Notes: a model not told the origin generated them from the letters alone. DNA of 64,000 nt from Dyadobacter sp. 3J3 (GCF_009801115.1 NZ_VTOL01000019.1:25522-89521), one strand, 5' to 3'. Positions 19,024 through 28,445 are shown, counted from the stretch's first letter. Made by a program: numbers and translations.

Positions 19024-21384
19024 CTAAGCTTTACCGACCATTTTTCTTAAACGGTAGCCAATACCCTGCACCTTATTTTCTTTATCGTCTCCGTAATAAC
19101 CATAACCGTATCCACCGTAACCGTATCCGTATCCATAACCGGCACCATAATTAACGCCGTTAAAAATTACGGAAAGATTAGAGAATCGTTTTGCACGTTG
19201 GAGTTCACCAATTCGCTTTAAGTGATCAACCAAGGTGTAGTTAAACCGCACTAAGTAAAGCGTTGCATCTACGTGTTCAGCAATTAAAGATGAATCTGTG
19301 ACCAAACCATAAGGAGGAGAATCTATAAGAATGTAATCGTACTCATTACGTAATTCTTTTAGTAATAATGGTAAGCGACCATTACTCAAGAGTTCAGACG
19401 GATTTGGTGGAATAGGGCCACTGGTCAGAACATCAAACTTTGGATGAATTATTGTTGTTTGAATAAAGTCTGAGGGCTTTCCTTGTCCAATTAGGCAATT
19501 TGAAACCCCATACTGATTAGGTACCTGAAGACGTTCGTGAAGGGTTGGTTTTCTCAAATCAAGACCAATGAGCAGTACTCTTTTATCTGAATAAGCTAAG
19601 CTCGCTGCTAAGTTTATACTGACAAAACTCTTTCCTTCACCGCCTATTGAGGATGTGAACATCAATGTTCTGCAACTTCCATCTCCGAGGTACTGTAAGT
19701 TTGTCCTTAATGCTCTAAACTGTTCTGCAACTGCGCTACGGCTAGTCATTTTTATAATAGCATCTTCTCCGGGATCACCTTTTGCAGTTTTCATCTGGCC
19801 AATTTCACCTAAGATAGAAGCATGGGTTGTTTTTTCAATTTCTTCACGGTTTTGAACTGTATTATTCAATAAAAAAATTAAATTAATTAGAATCAACGGA
19901 ATGATAATTCCAGCAGCCAATGAGCCCGCCCAAATAAACGGTCTTTTTGGTTTAATTGGGTTATAGGTCGAAATTGGAGCGTCAATCAAACGGCTATCGG
20001 TGACAGTAGAAGCATACATTAGAGCAGTCTCTTCTCTTTTCTGCAAAAGATATAAATAGAGATTTTCCTTAATGCTTTGTTGTCTTTTTATACCAACAAA
20101 TTCTCGCTCCTTCTGTGGGATACTTCTAAGACCGGCGGAGAACTTCGTATTAATTCCTTGCAAATTTTGCTTGGTTACATCCATACCCCTTCGAAGATTC
20201 TGAACGTTTTCTCGAATTGCTTGGCGTGTCCCATCAAGTTGTGTATTAATAGTTTGCAAAAGTGGGTTATTTAATGTGGTTGTCCTCGCATACCTTTCTC
20301 TCTGAAGTTCAAGCTCATTAAATTTTGTTAAGAGAGAAATTAACACGGGGTCATTAATCATATAAGTAGCTGGTGCAACTGCACCTTCACCAGCATTTTT
20401 TATATACTTGTCTACACTTTCCAAAATACTGATTTGGGTATTGACTTCATTTAATTTTGCATCATTTTCTTTTATATTTTCCAAAAATAATTGCGACTCC
20501 GCACTTATATCTGTAATGCCTTTTGTAGTTTTATAAGATTCAACATCTTTTTCAACATCACCGAGTTCTCCTGTGATCAATCCCAGTCTAGTCTCGATAA
20601 ATTTAAGTGTATTGCTTGCTTCGTTGTTTTTGTCACTTAACGATGACTGTACGTAAACGTCTAGAAGTTTGTTCAGGACGTCTTTTCCCCTCTGAATTGA
20701 AATATCCTCATATGTTAACTCAATAACTGTACTTTTTATGTTAGGTTGCTGTACGGATAATCTTGCCAACATTCCCTGTGCCAAATTTATAATATGGCCA
20801 AAGTTTACATTTACATCATCAAATTTCGAAATCTTACCTTTAGTTACAATAAATGCACCCCATGCATTATTAAATCTTTGTCCAAAGAAGTGGGAGCTGT
20901 CTTCATCATTAAACCTAAATCTTAAACTATCCACCAAATGAATAGTCATAGGCTCCGCCAGGCCGTAATTAGTTATTACTTCTGGTTTAACAATTATCGG
21001 ACTGATGCCATAAAGATCAATAGTTTTCAATCCATCTTTGGATGAGTATCCTACTTCTAGACCCAGGTCTTTCACCACTTGTTCCATAAGTGTTTGAGAT
21101 TTTAGTATTTCAACCTCGTTTTCAACTAGCTTATTTCCTCCAAATTGATTACTTAACTCAGACAACATATCACCTTGCGATCCACCCAGTCCTTTTTCTT
21201 CATCTTTTATCAGTAAAGTTGTTTTTGCACTGTAGACTGGTTGCGTGATCTGAAGATAGAAAAAAGCAATTGTCAAAGCCAAAACAACGAAAACTGGAAA
21301 TAAATACCAATATCTTAAACAGCGTCGGATATAATCCTGCAGGTGAAATTCCTGTTCTTCATCTTCCAAAAAATCTTTTGACAT
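19024..21384 (-). CDS. Polysaccharide co-polymerase / tyrosine autokinase (Wzc-like)
   Basis: The 786-residue inner-membrane protein controls chain length and export. A Wzz domain starts at the N-terminus with a transmembrane segment near 27-48. A long coiled-coil periplasmic region follows, and a second membrane helix lies near 485-505. The cytoplasmic BY-kinase domain has a Walker A motif SSIGGEGKS (about 578-588), Walker A' LLIGLDLRKP and Walker B YDYILIDSPP. The tail is a Tyr/Gly cluster with about ten Tyr near residue 755-770, the expected autophosphorylation site. The cognate phosphatase gene lies upstream. Phosphorylation of the tail would regulate polymer assembly. Confidence 0.95.
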   Translation of the reverse strand: MSKDFLEDEEQEFHLQDYIRRCLRYWYLFPVFVVLALTIAFFYLQITQPVYSAKTTLLIKDEEKGLGGSQGDMLSELSNQFGGNKLVENEVEILKSQTLMEQVVKDLGLEVGYSSKDGLKTIDLYGISPIIVKPEVITNYGLAEPMTIHLVDSLRFRFNDEDSSHFFGQRFNNAWGAFIVTKGKISKFDDVNVNFGHIINLAQGMLARLSVQQPNIKSTVIELTYEDISIQRGKDVLNKLLDVYVQSSLSDKNNEASNTLKFIETRLGLITGELGDVEKDVESYKTTKGITDISAESQLFLENIKENDAKLNEVNTQISILESVDKYIKNAGEGAVAPATYMINDPVLISLLTKFNELELQRERYARTTTLNNPLLQTINTQLDGTRQAIRENVQNLRRGMDVTKQNLQGINTKFSAGLRSIPQKEREFVGIKRQQSIKENLYLYLLQKREETALMYASTVTDSRLIDAPISTYNPIKPKRPFIWAGSLAAGIIIPLILINLIFLLNNTVQNREEIEKTTHASILGEIGQMKTAKGDPGEDAIIKMTSRSAVAEQFRALRTNLQYLGDGSCRTLMFTSSIGGEGKSFVSINLAASLAYSDKRVLLIGLDLRKPTLHERLQVPNQYGVSNCLIGQGKPSDFIQTTIIHPKFDVLTSGPIPPNPSELLSNGRLPLLLKELRNEYDYILIDSPPYGLVTDSSLIAEHVDATLYLVRFNYTLVDHLKRIGELQRAKRFSNLSVIFNGVNYGAGYGYGYGYGGYGYGYYGDDKENKVQGIGYRLRKMVGKA

Positions 21385-21441
21385 TTTAATGTGATTTCGG
21401 TCGTAAAAAAGTTTTTATTTTAATCGAGGGAAATAAATTAT

Positions 21442-22269
21442 TTATTTTGTGATATTTATAATTAAGATACCGAGAGTACTTATTCCTGCTACAATAGATG
21501 CAATCAGAGGAACTGTTCTTATTCTGCTGTCTGTATCCAACATTTTTGACTTAACCGGTTCAACATAAATCACATCGTTTTTATGTAAGTAATAATATGG
21601 AGAATTAAATATATCTCTTGAAGTCATATCTATTCTGGCATATTCACGTTTGCCATTTTCTTCACGGATGATCATAACATTGCTTCTGTTACCATAAATT
21701 GTCAAATCACCGGCCAAACTTAAAACCTCCGGAAGTGTGATTTTTTCGTCGGGTATTACATAAACCGCTGGAAGTTTAACTTCTCCTAAAACCGATACTT
21801 TGAAATTCAAATTACGAACCACAACAGATGGCTCTTTAAGGAAATTTAATAATTTTTGATGAATTGTATCGGCGGCAGCGGAAGTGGTTAATCCTTTTAC
21901 ACTAACTTTTCCGATCATAGGAATCTCAATTTTACCTTCCAAATTTACCAGGTAACCCAATGGCTGTAATTTTGCACCGGCAGCAGTGCTTGAATAATTG
22001 GTGCTTGCCGTCATGGCTGTATTGGCAGAATTAAACATTTCATTCGCTTCTGCATTTAAACTTCCTACAACAACAGACAATAAATCATTACTCTGGATTG
22101 TAGGTACATAAGTTTGGGTAACAGCTTGTGAATAATACCGTGAACTATCCCCTTGAAAATACACAATCGTCTTAGGAGAAACACATGATGTTGCTCCTCC
22201 CCATATCACAAGATATAATAAAGCGATAAAAGCACTGTAACCGGATATTTTTGAAAAGGTATTCTTCAT
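21442..22269 (-). CDS. Polysaccharide export lipoprotein (Wza-like)
   Basis: A protein of 275 residues with a lipoprotein signal ending at GATSC (Cys29). A poly-export domain follows (PTIQSNDLLSVVVGSLN, then YLVNLEGKIEIPMIGKVSVKG), then a SLBB domain (VSVLGEVKLPAVYVIPDEKITLPEVLSLAGDLTIYGNRSNVMII, residues about 155-200). The C-terminal end is a hydrophobic helix (about 252-273), as often seen in Bacteroidota homologues. It should form the outer-membrane export channel with the Wzc-like protein, whose gene begins 57 bases downstream. Confidence 0.93.
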   Translation of the reverse strand: MKNTFSKISGYSAFIALLYLVIWGGATSCVSPKTIVYFQGDSSRYYSQAVTQTYVPTIQSNDLLSVVVGSLNAEANEMFNSANTAMTASTNYSSTAAGAKLQPLGYLVNLEGKIEIPMIGKVSVKGLTTSAAADTIHQKLLNFLKEPSVVVRNLNFKVSVLGEVKLPAVYVIPDEKITLPEVLSLAGDLTIYGNRSNVMIIREENGKREYARIDMTSRDIFNSPYYYLHKNDVIYVEPVKSKMLDTDSRIRTVPLIASIVAGISTLGILIINITK

Positions 22270-22411
22270 AAGTCGATGTAAAAAAGTCGGTTGTTGGAAA
22301 TTAAATTGTTGATGGTAAGTAGCTTAAATTGGTTTGTCAGGAAACTGGTTTTGACTTATTTAATTTTTTATACTTTACTTTGTATAATTCGTGTTTCTGC
22401 TAAATTCTTGG

Positions 22412-22419
22412 CAAAGTTA
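22412..22419 (-). promoter_or_regulatory. Possible -7 element upstream of the Wza-like gene
   Basis: On the minus strand the word TAACTTTG fits the Bacteroidota -7 consensus TAnnTTTG and lies about 143 bases before the start of the export lipoprotein gene. A TTG-containing upstream word is present but at a short spacing. Single short matches occur by chance, so this is only a candidate. Confidence 0.25.
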
Positions 22420-22497
22420 TATAAAGTTCTTTTCAATACTACTAAAAAATGACGAAAATTTCTAATTCAATTGTAGAATAAATTCTAATTTTTAAAA

Positions 22498-23232
22498 TCA
22501 GGCACTTAAAAGTTTTTCGTTCTGAAAGTCGTATTTTGTCAACCAGGATGCTTTGTCACCTTTGGAAATTAAGTCTAAATGCTGCATCCGGTGCGCGTCA
22601 GTGCCTAAAAAAGTAATGAGCCGGTGGCGTAAAAGCCAGTCGGCCATTTTGTGCACATTGTCGCCGTAGTAACCGCCAAGGGATAATATGTTGACCTGTA
22701 ACTCACATCCCTGGTCTGTTAATTTTTTAAAAACTGAGGGGTCGGAATAGAAATATGTGTAACGTTCCGGGTGTGCCAAAACTGGTTGAAAACCTTTTTC
22801 GATAATTTTGAAAAGTGTTTCGGAGGTATTCATCAAAGGGGTGGAGTAGGGTAGTTCCACCAAAAGCCTGTTTCCCGGTAAAGTTAAAAGTCCTTGTCCG
22901 GTATTGAGGGTTTCCACAAAGTGTTCGTCTATGAAATATTCAGCGGCTGCGTTGAGCTCAACGGTAAGCCCGGCGATACGGCAGGCGCTGCGGACATCTT
23001 CCAGTCCGGATAGGATGGCTTCGGGGGTGTTGCGGTAGCAATCCCACATCACATGGGGTGTGGTGTAAATTTGGGAATAGCCAAGATCCTGCATTTTTTG
23101 AACCATCACCACGGACTCTTCAACGGTTTCCACGCCGTCGTCAATACCCGGGATCAGATGTGAATGAATATCCATTCCAATCCTTTCGAGGTTCACTTCT
23201 TTTTTCTTCTTATCGAATAACCAGTTGAGCAT
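22498..23232 (-). CDS. Tyrosine-protein phosphatase, PHP type (CpsB/CapC/Wzb role)
   Basis: A 244-residue PHP-domain protein. GMDIHSHLIPGIDDG (residues 19-33) gives the metal-binding His23/His25 and the Asp pair. LAHPERYTYF near 155-165 and FLGTDAHRMQHLD near 213-225 supply the other ligands. Manganese-dependent phosphatases of this family remove phosphate from the Tyr cluster of the BY-kinase. It is the first gene of the locus in transcription order, followed by the export lipoprotein and the kinase, matching known capsule operons. Confidence 0.93.
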   Translation of the reverse strand: MLNWLFDKKKKEVNLERIGMDIHSHLIPGIDDGVETVEESVVMVQKMQDLGYSQIYTTPHVMWDCYRNTPEAILSGLEDVRSACRIAGLTVELNAAAEYFIDEHFVETLNTGQGLLTLPGNRLLVELPYSTPLMNTSETLFKIIEKGFQPVLAHPERYTYFYSDPSVFKKLTDQGCELQVNILSLGGYYGDNVHKMADWLLRHRLITFLGTDAHRMQHLDLISKGDKASWLTKYDFQNEKLLSA

Positions 23233-23747
23233 ATATTTTATAAGTGCCCCAAAAAATTTCCTTACCCCGGATGTTCGCGGTTGGGTAGTTACTTATTTTC
23301 AGGAATATTGTGTATCTAAGGGTAGGGCAAATTTAATGTAAAAAACGGCACACTTCACAGAATATTGCTTGGAATTTTTGAAGTTTAATACAAAATTCAC
23401 AATTATTTGATTTGTTTATCAAAATTCCGATGTTAAAATGGATTATATTTTTTTCTATAAGGCCCCGCCGATAAATTCTATTAGCTTGTAGATGGAAATT
23501 GACACCACGGCTGTCGGCACGGTCCGTCGTACGGGTAGGCTTTCGGCAATCGGATTGGTGATGGGAGGGTGGAAATTTCGGATATTGAACAAGTTGATTT
23601 CCGTTTTAACTAATCTCAAATCCTGAGGTTTTTGTAGGTCAGTTGCCGGAAAGGAATGGTTGAATTTCGATTATTGGACAAACGTTTTTAAGCTACAATT
23701 TGAAAGCCGACTGCCCCAAATATTGGTTTTGCTCTTTTCATCTGGTT
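23233..23747. other. Intergenic region upstream of the exopolysaccharide locus
   Basis: About 515 bases. On the minus strand TAAATTTG (23328-23335) fits the TAnnTTTG -7 consensus about 96 bases before the phosphatase gene and is a candidate promoter for the locus. A clear -33 TTTG is not seen at the right distance. A GC-rich patch near 23495-23550 (ggtccgtcgtacgggtaggc) resembles the hairpin repeats found at 24026 and 24190. Confidence 0.35.
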
Positions 23748-24011
23748 ATGGGAAAAATTCTATTTTTAACTGGACTTATTCTCTGTTTGTCGCTCCGACT
23801 GTACGGTCAAAAGGTAGATTTCGGCAGCATAGGTTTTGAAGAAGGCTCAGCCAATGGCTGGATTCTGACACATGGAACGGTTGAAAATGTCGGAAGCTCA
23901 GTGGTTTACAACAATGAAACTGTTGGTATATACGCAAATGGTCATCTGGTGACAAAAACCTCCGATGGCCATGATATCAGGGTGAGCCCAGGTGACGGAA
24001 ATGTAAAGTAA
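23748..24011 (+). pseudogene. N-terminal remnant of a secreted protein
   Basis: The 87-residue frame starts MGKILFLTGLILCLSLRLYGQ, a good signal peptide, followed by a segment DFGSIGFEEGSANGWILTHG typical of the start of large secreted Bacteroidota proteins. It then stops abruptly. A perfect 15-bp inverted repeat begins 15 bases after the stop. The likeliest reading is a large secreted or gliding-type adhesin reduced to its first residues. It could also be a small secreted protein in its own right. No C-terminal domain of such an adhesin is visible downstream. Confidence 0.45.
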
Positions 24012-24025
24012 AGGTGGCGTTGGCC

Positions 24026-24060
24026 ACCCGTCGGACGGCTTTTTCAGCCGTCCGACGGGT
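24026..24060. repeat. Perfect 15-bp inverted repeat (REP-like hairpin)
   Basis: The arms acccgtcggacggct (24026-24040) and agccgtccgacgggt (24046-24060) are exact reverse complements with a 5-nt loop. A second hairpin with the same CCGTCCGACGG core lies at 24190-24222. The pair resembles repetitive extragenic palindromes. The hairpin may also act as a terminator, though no T-run follows. Confidence 0.8.
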
Positions 24061-24189
24061 AACGAAAATTATCCACGAGCCAATACAGCTGGAAATCGTG
24101 TTTCTGTTCAGGCTGAAAAGGACTGAGGATTCTAAAATCTGATTGATTGAAAAGTTTTCTTTTTGTTACAGATCGGGAAGGTTTTATTA

Positions 24190-24222
24190 CCCGTCCGACG
24201 GCGGGAAAAGCCGTAGGACGGG
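24190..24222. repeat. Second hairpin of the CCGTCCGACGG family
   Basis: The arms cccgtccgacggc (24190-24202) and gccgtaggacggg (24210-24222) pair at 12 of 13 positions around a 7-nt loop. The core is shared with the hairpin at 24026-24060, which argues for a repeat family and against chance. Confidence 0.7.
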
Positions 24223-24294
24223 AGGCCCGAATCTGGCAGAAATGTCGCTTAACCCGTAATCCCAGCCGAAAGCCAGTCGCCGGCCACCAAAAAA

Positions 24295-26067
24295 TTATCC
24301 CAATGATTCCTGTTCATCCTTCCCCATCAGATCGGCAAAGACCTTACTATTTGCTCTCAGGTCGGCATAAGTGCCTTCCTCAATCAAACGGCCGTCTTTT
24401 AAAATGTAGATATAATCAAATTTTGGTAGCAGATGCAGTCGGTGCAGTGCAGAAAGCACAGCTTTGTCTTTGAATTCGGCGAACATATTATCGTAGATCA
24501 AAGCTTCCGTTTTCGGGTCTACGCTGCTGGTAGGTTCATCCAGAAGAATGATATCACTACTTTTAGCTGCCAGCACACCACGGGCAAGTGCAAGCCGCTG
24601 TTTTTGCCCACCGGATAAGTTGACACCTTTTTCCTGGATGTTAGATTCGATGCCATTAGGCAGTTTGTCGAGCACGGTACTGAACTGGGCTGTGTCGCAG
24701 ACGTGATTAATTTCTTCGGTAGGGAAGGGGAGCCCCAGCGTGATGTTGTAGGCGATGGTATTTTCAAAGATTTCAGGATCCTGCGGGAAAAGCGTAACGG
24801 TATCTGCCAGCATTTCCAGCGGCAGGTTTTCGGAACCGTCAACACGCAGTTCCACATTTTTTTCTGCATCATACAAGCCGCGTAAAAGTGCCAGAAGCGT
24901 ACTTTTTCCGCTGCCGCTTTCACCAATAAAAGCAATACGCTGGCCTCTTTGAATCCGGATATTAAGCCCATGCAGACTATGCGCCTTTTTTTCTGGTTCG
25001 TAAACAGCCGAATGTGAGAAATTAAGATTTCTGATATCGATGCGTTTCCAGTTTTCCGGCAGCGCATTTTGGATTTCTGTGCTGTGATAGCTCGCGTAAG
25101 CTTCGCCAATGTTTCGGGCAGTTTGTACCTCTGTATTATAGCGGATGATTTCTGTGTACTGCCAGGCAACATCCTGAAAAACGCTGGTAAACTGGTTGAC
25201 GTAGCCCAGCAGCGTTACCAGTCCGCCGACCAGAAAAATGGTTCCGGGAACATAATTCTGATAAATATATCCGACGGTGATCACCACATAGATCAGACCG
25301 ATAAAAAGACTGGCCACAAACCATTTCCATTCATTGATAATAACGGTTCTGAGAAAGGGAGGGAAAACGTCTGCAATTTTCGTTTGAAGACTCACCTGCA
25401 TCCGTTTTTCAAGCCGCAATGTGATTACGGTAATGATATTGGATAAGCTGTCAAAAAGCGTGGAGGAAACAATGTGTTCTTTTTCGTTGGTTTCGTCAAG
25501 TGCCTTGATAAAAGGTTCGTCAAATTTGAAAATCACCAGGACCGTAATAATCCCGATCACAACACCAATACTTCCGTACAAGGGAGAAAAGTACACGATA
25601 GCGGCAAAGGAAAAGACAAATTTGGAAAAGGCATGCAGGAACATAAAACCGTTCTGAAAAAAATCTTTCAATGCCTCGTAGGCTTTTCTGATCCGGTTGA
25701 TCGTTGCGCCGCTATGGTGGTCCTGATGCCAGCGGATCGGCAAATGCAGCGACTGGTGATAGAGCTCATCCAGAAAATTGCGGCTCAGATCAAAGGCCAG
25801 CTTTCTTTCCATTACACGCGCCGGTCCGTGAAATGCCCACTCCAAAAGGTTCAGCCCAATATAAGCACCGGCATACCACCACACATTTTTCAATACTTCA
25901 CTGCCTTTTGTTTGCAGGGACTGAACAAACCATCCGTACAAAATCGGTTGTAAGGCCAGCACCAGGTTGGACATGATAAACATGCCGTAAACCAGTAGGT
26001 AGCGCTTTTGCTGCTGCCGGGCATAACGCCAGGAGGTGGCTAGTAGGGATATGTAAGGGTTGCGCAT
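24295..26067 (-). CDS. ABC exporter, fused membrane and ATPase domains
   Basis: A 590-residue half transporter. Six membrane segments lie in the first 310 residues. The ATPase domain has Walker A GESGSGKST near 380, a Q-loop in LFPQDPEIFENTI, the signature LSGGQKQRLALARG near 489, Walker B DIILLDEPTS, and an H-loop in ALHRLHLL. It should work as a homodimer exporting a lipid, peptide or drug-like substrate. No peptidase domain is present at the N-terminus. It is divergently oriented from the DUF1080 gene. Substrate cannot be told from the sequence. Confidence 0.93.
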   Translation of the reverse strand: MRNPYISLLATSWRYARQQQKRYLLVYGMFIMSNLVLALQPILYGWFVQSLQTKGSEVLKNVWWYAGAYIGLNLLEWAFHGPARVMERKLAFDLSRNFLDELYHQSLHLPIRWHQDHHSGATINRIRKAYEALKDFFQNGFMFLHAFSKFVFSFAAIVYFSPLYGSIGVVIGIITVLVIFKFDEPFIKALDETNEKEHIVSSTLFDSLSNIITVITLRLEKRMQVSLQTKIADVFPPFLRTVIINEWKWFVASLFIGLIYVVITVGYIYQNYVPGTIFLVGGLVTLLGYVNQFTSVFQDVAWQYTEIIRYNTEVQTARNIGEAYASYHSTEIQNALPENWKRIDIRNLNFSHSAVYEPEKKAHSLHGLNIRIQRGQRIAFIGESGSGKSTLLALLRGLYDAEKNVELRVDGSENLPLEMLADTVTLFPQDPEIFENTIAYNITLGLPFPTEEINHVCDTAQFSTVLDKLPNGIESNIQEKGVNLSGGQKQRLALARGVLAAKSSDIILLDEPTSSVDPKTEALIYDNMFAEFKDKAVLSALHRLHLLPKFDYIYILKDGRLIEEGTYADLRANSKVFADLMGKDEQESLG

Positions 26068-26244
26068 TCAGATTTTTTATTTCAGAGGTAAAGATAGCGG
26101 GATTGTTTTTCACGTAGAAACGCCGTTATCAGATCTTAACCGGACAATATTATTTCCGGACAACAGGGAGTAGTTTTTAATAAATTTTCTTCTTTTTAGA
26201 AATAAAAAACAACAATTAATCCAAACGGTTTTAAGACCAATCTT

Positions 26245-26889
26245 ATGAAGAAGACAATAAATTTTTTTTCGGCGCTGCTCGCCCTTACGGTTTTAATCAG
26301 TGCTGTTTCAGCTCCTAAACAAGACGGATGGATCTCTATTTTTGACGGGAAATCTTTGAAGGGATGGAAAGTAGGCAATAATGCAAGCTCTTTCTCCATA
26401 GAAGACGGTGCGATCAAAGTGAATGGACCGGTGGGTCATTTGTTTTACGAAGGGCCTGTTAAAAACCATATGTTTAAAAATTTCGAATTTAAGGCGCAGG
26501 TAATGACCAAGCCAGGTGCAAATTCCGGAATTTATATCCATACGATGTATCAGGAAACAGGCTGGCCTTCAAAGGGATATGAAGTGCAGGTCAACAATTC
26601 ACATACGGACTGGAAAAGAACCGGGAGTTTGTATAATATTCAGGATGTGAAAGAAACTTATGCCAAAGACAATGAATGGTATACCGAATATGTGAAAGTA
26701 GAAGGTAAACACATCACCATCAAAATCAATGACAAAACGGTGGTGGACTATGAAGAAAACGATACGGACAAAAGATCGGCTGGAGAAAAAGACAGAATTC
26801 TGAGTAGCGGAACGTTCGCATTACAAGCGCACGATCCTAAAAGTATTGTATACTTCAAAGATATCATGGTAAAACCATTGACTGAGTAA
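26245..26889 (+). CDS. Secreted DUF1080 (3-keto-disaccharide hydrolase-like) protein
   Basis: The 214-residue protein has a signal peptide (residues 1-22, ending VSA) followed by one DUF1080 domain. WISIFDGKSLKGWKVG opens the domain, SGIYIHTMYQETGWPSKGYEVQVNN is the central signature, and GTFALQAHDPKSIVYFKDIMVKPL is the typical closing strand set. The fold is a concanavalin-like sandwich, and some members hydrolyse 3-keto-glucosides. It sits alone between the ABC exporter and an Rpn-type gene, so no pathway is indicated. Confidence 0.9.
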   Translation: MKKTINFFSALLALTVLISAVSAPKQDGWISIFDGKSLKGWKVGNNASSFSIEDGAIKVNGPVGHLFYEGPVKNHMFKNFEFKAQVMTKPGANSGIYIHTMYQETGWPSKGYEVQVNNSHTDWKRTGSLYNIQDVKETYAKDNEWYTEYVKVEGKHITIKINDKTVVDYEENDTDKRSAGEKDRILSSGTFALQAHDPKSIVYFKDIMVKPLTE

Positions 26890-26894
26890 AGGAT

Positions 26895-26993
26895 TTTAAA
26901 CGCAGCGTTAAATGAGATTAACACGGCGTTGCGCTGAGATAGAAATAAAAACAGCGTTACGTTGCGTTCAACTCCCACAACGCTGCGTTTAAA
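26895..26993. repeat. 15-bp perfect inverted repeat flanking 69 bases
   Basis: The arms tttaaacgcagcgtt (26895-26909) and aacgctgcgtttaaa (26979-26993) are exact reverse complements. The interior also carries GCGTT words in both orientations. It fills the spacer before the Rpn-type gene. It could be a MITE-like relic, a regulatory hairpin or a terminator for the DUF1080 gene. Confidence 0.75.
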
Positions 26994-27009
26994 TCCATCA
27001 TTATGACTT

Positions 27010-27921
27010 ATGAAAAGAAACGACACACTATGGAAGGGAATATTGGAAAATATATTCTCAGATTTCCTTTGCTTCTTTTTCAAAGATGCAGAGGAAATTT
27101 TTGATTTGGAGCGGGGGTTTGAATTTCTGGATAAGGAATTGGAACAGCTATTTCCAACAGAAGAGATTAAAGCACCTAAGTTTGTTGACAAACTGGTGAA
27201 GGTATTTACCAGTTCCGGTGCGGAAGAATGGGTGCTGGTGCATATAGAAGTGCAGGGCTATGATGACAAAGATTTTGCAAGGAGGATGTATACTTACTTT
27301 TATCGAATTCTTGATAAATATGAAAGACCTGTAACGGCGATAGCTATTTTTACGGATGGAAATGAAGGATTTCATCCGCAAAAATTTGAATATAATTATC
27401 TGGGTACGAAAGCTACTTTTGAATTCAATACCTATAAAATTCTTGATCAGGATGAAGAGGCTCTGGTAAATAATAGTAATCCTTTTTCCATTGTTGTGTT
27501 AACCGTTCTTTTGGCTTTAAAAAAGAAAAAGCTTGACGATGATGGTTTGTTGAATCTGAAATATTCCCTGGCCAGAAATCTGTTTGGTAAAAATTTTCCG
27601 AGGAAAAAGGTGGACGATCTTCTTATTTTTTTGCAGCGTTACGTAACGTTTGCTAATCCGGAATATAATATTAAATTTGAAAGGGAAATTGAGGAATTAA
27701 CAGACAAACAAAAAACTATGGGTATAAGAGAACTCGTTTTGGACCAGGTCAAAAAAGAAGGAATAAGGTTGGGTGAGGAAAAAGGAGAATTAATGGGAAT
27801 TGACAAGGCAAAGACCGAAGTGGTAAGTAACCTGCTGGCCATGAATAAATTTTCGGTTGAAGAAATTGCAAAACTTGCAAGTGTATCTGAGTCCTTCGTC
27901 ACAAATGTGAAGAATTCATAA
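27010..27921 (+). CDS. Rpn-family PD-(D/E)XK nuclease/putative transposase
   Basis: A 303-residue protein. The N-terminal half resembles Rpn/YhgA-like PD-(D/E)XK proteins: FVDKLVKVFTSSGAEEWVLVHIEVQGYDDKDFARRMYTYFYRI contains the Asp, then the HIEVQG motif (E-x-Q in place of E-x-K), as in this family. Ile/Phe-rich AIAIFTDGN follows. The C-terminal third is charged and ends in a short helix-turn-helix-like segment (FSVEEIAKLASVSESFVTNV). Family members promote RecA-independent recombination. It is preceded by a large inverted repeat. Confidence 0.8.
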   Translation: MKRNDTLWKGILENIFSDFLCFFFKDAEEIFDLERGFEFLDKELEQLFPTEEIKAPKFVDKLVKVFTSSGAEEWVLVHIEVQGYDDKDFARRMYTYFYRILDKYERPVTAIAIFTDGNEGFHPQKFEYNYLGTKATFEFNTYKILDQDEEALVNNSNPFSIVVLTVLLALKKKKLDDDGLLNLKYSLARNLFGKNFPRKKVDDLLIFLQRYVTFANPEYNIKFEREIEELTDKQKTMGIRELVLDQVKKEGIRLGEEKGELMGIDKAKTEVVSNLLAMNKFSVEEIAKLASVSESFVTNVKNS

Positions 27922-27948
27922 ATATTAAATTCATTCAAAGAATACCAA

Positions 27949-28332
27949 TTATAAAATCACATTCCTGATCTCATTTGCAAGCTGCTCGATCGAATTTTGT
28001 TTGGTCAGTACCTTTTGGATCATAAGTCCTACTTTGTCATGAATTTCGAAACTGGGCCTGGAGCCGGAAAGTATATAAATGGGGGTTCGGTCAATTCCTG
28101 GAATAGCACGGAGTGCTTGTATGGCCTCAATTGAATCCATGTAAGGCATACTCCAGTCCATAAAAATATAATCAGGTATTGTGATCACCTGTTTTTTTAA
28201 AAAATCAATGGCGTCAGGGCAATTGAATGCATAGTCACAGGTGGCATCCGGATCCGCTATTTTCAAAGCATCCGAGAAGATAAAATGATCATCCTGATCA
28301 TCATCAATAAGAAGAAAAGACCGATTTTTCAT
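27949..28332 (-). CDS. Single-domain response regulator
   Basis: A receiver domain of 127 residues without an output domain. The acidic pair is in LLIDDDQDD (residues 7-15). The phospho-acceptor Asp is in YIFMDWSMP, the conserved Ser/Thr in YILSGS, and the Lys in VLTKQNS. It resembles small CheY-like regulators common in Bacteroidota next to PAS kinases. No kinase gene is adjacent. It is convergent with the Rpn gene (27 bases) and divergent from a second receiver gene 113 bases away. Confidence 0.92.
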   Translation of the reverse strand: MKNRSFLLIDDDQDDHFIFSDALKIADPDATCDYAFNCPDAIDFLKKQVITIPDYIFMDWSMPYMDSIEAIQALRAIPGIDRTPIYILSGSRPSFEIHDKVGLMIQKVLTKQNSIEQLANEIRNVIL

Positions 28333-28445
28333 AGTGTGGTTTTATTTAGCTAGAGTTTTTCTAAATACTGAAAATATCATTCCACAACAAATATTTTTGT
28401 ACTTTTGGGTATTGATTAGTATTAATTTAGAAGAAGTTATAAGAT

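Noticed and set aside
24519..25172. 217-codon minus-strand frame
   Set aside because: It is an alternative frame of the ABC exporter, which has intact Walker and signature motifs in the main frame.
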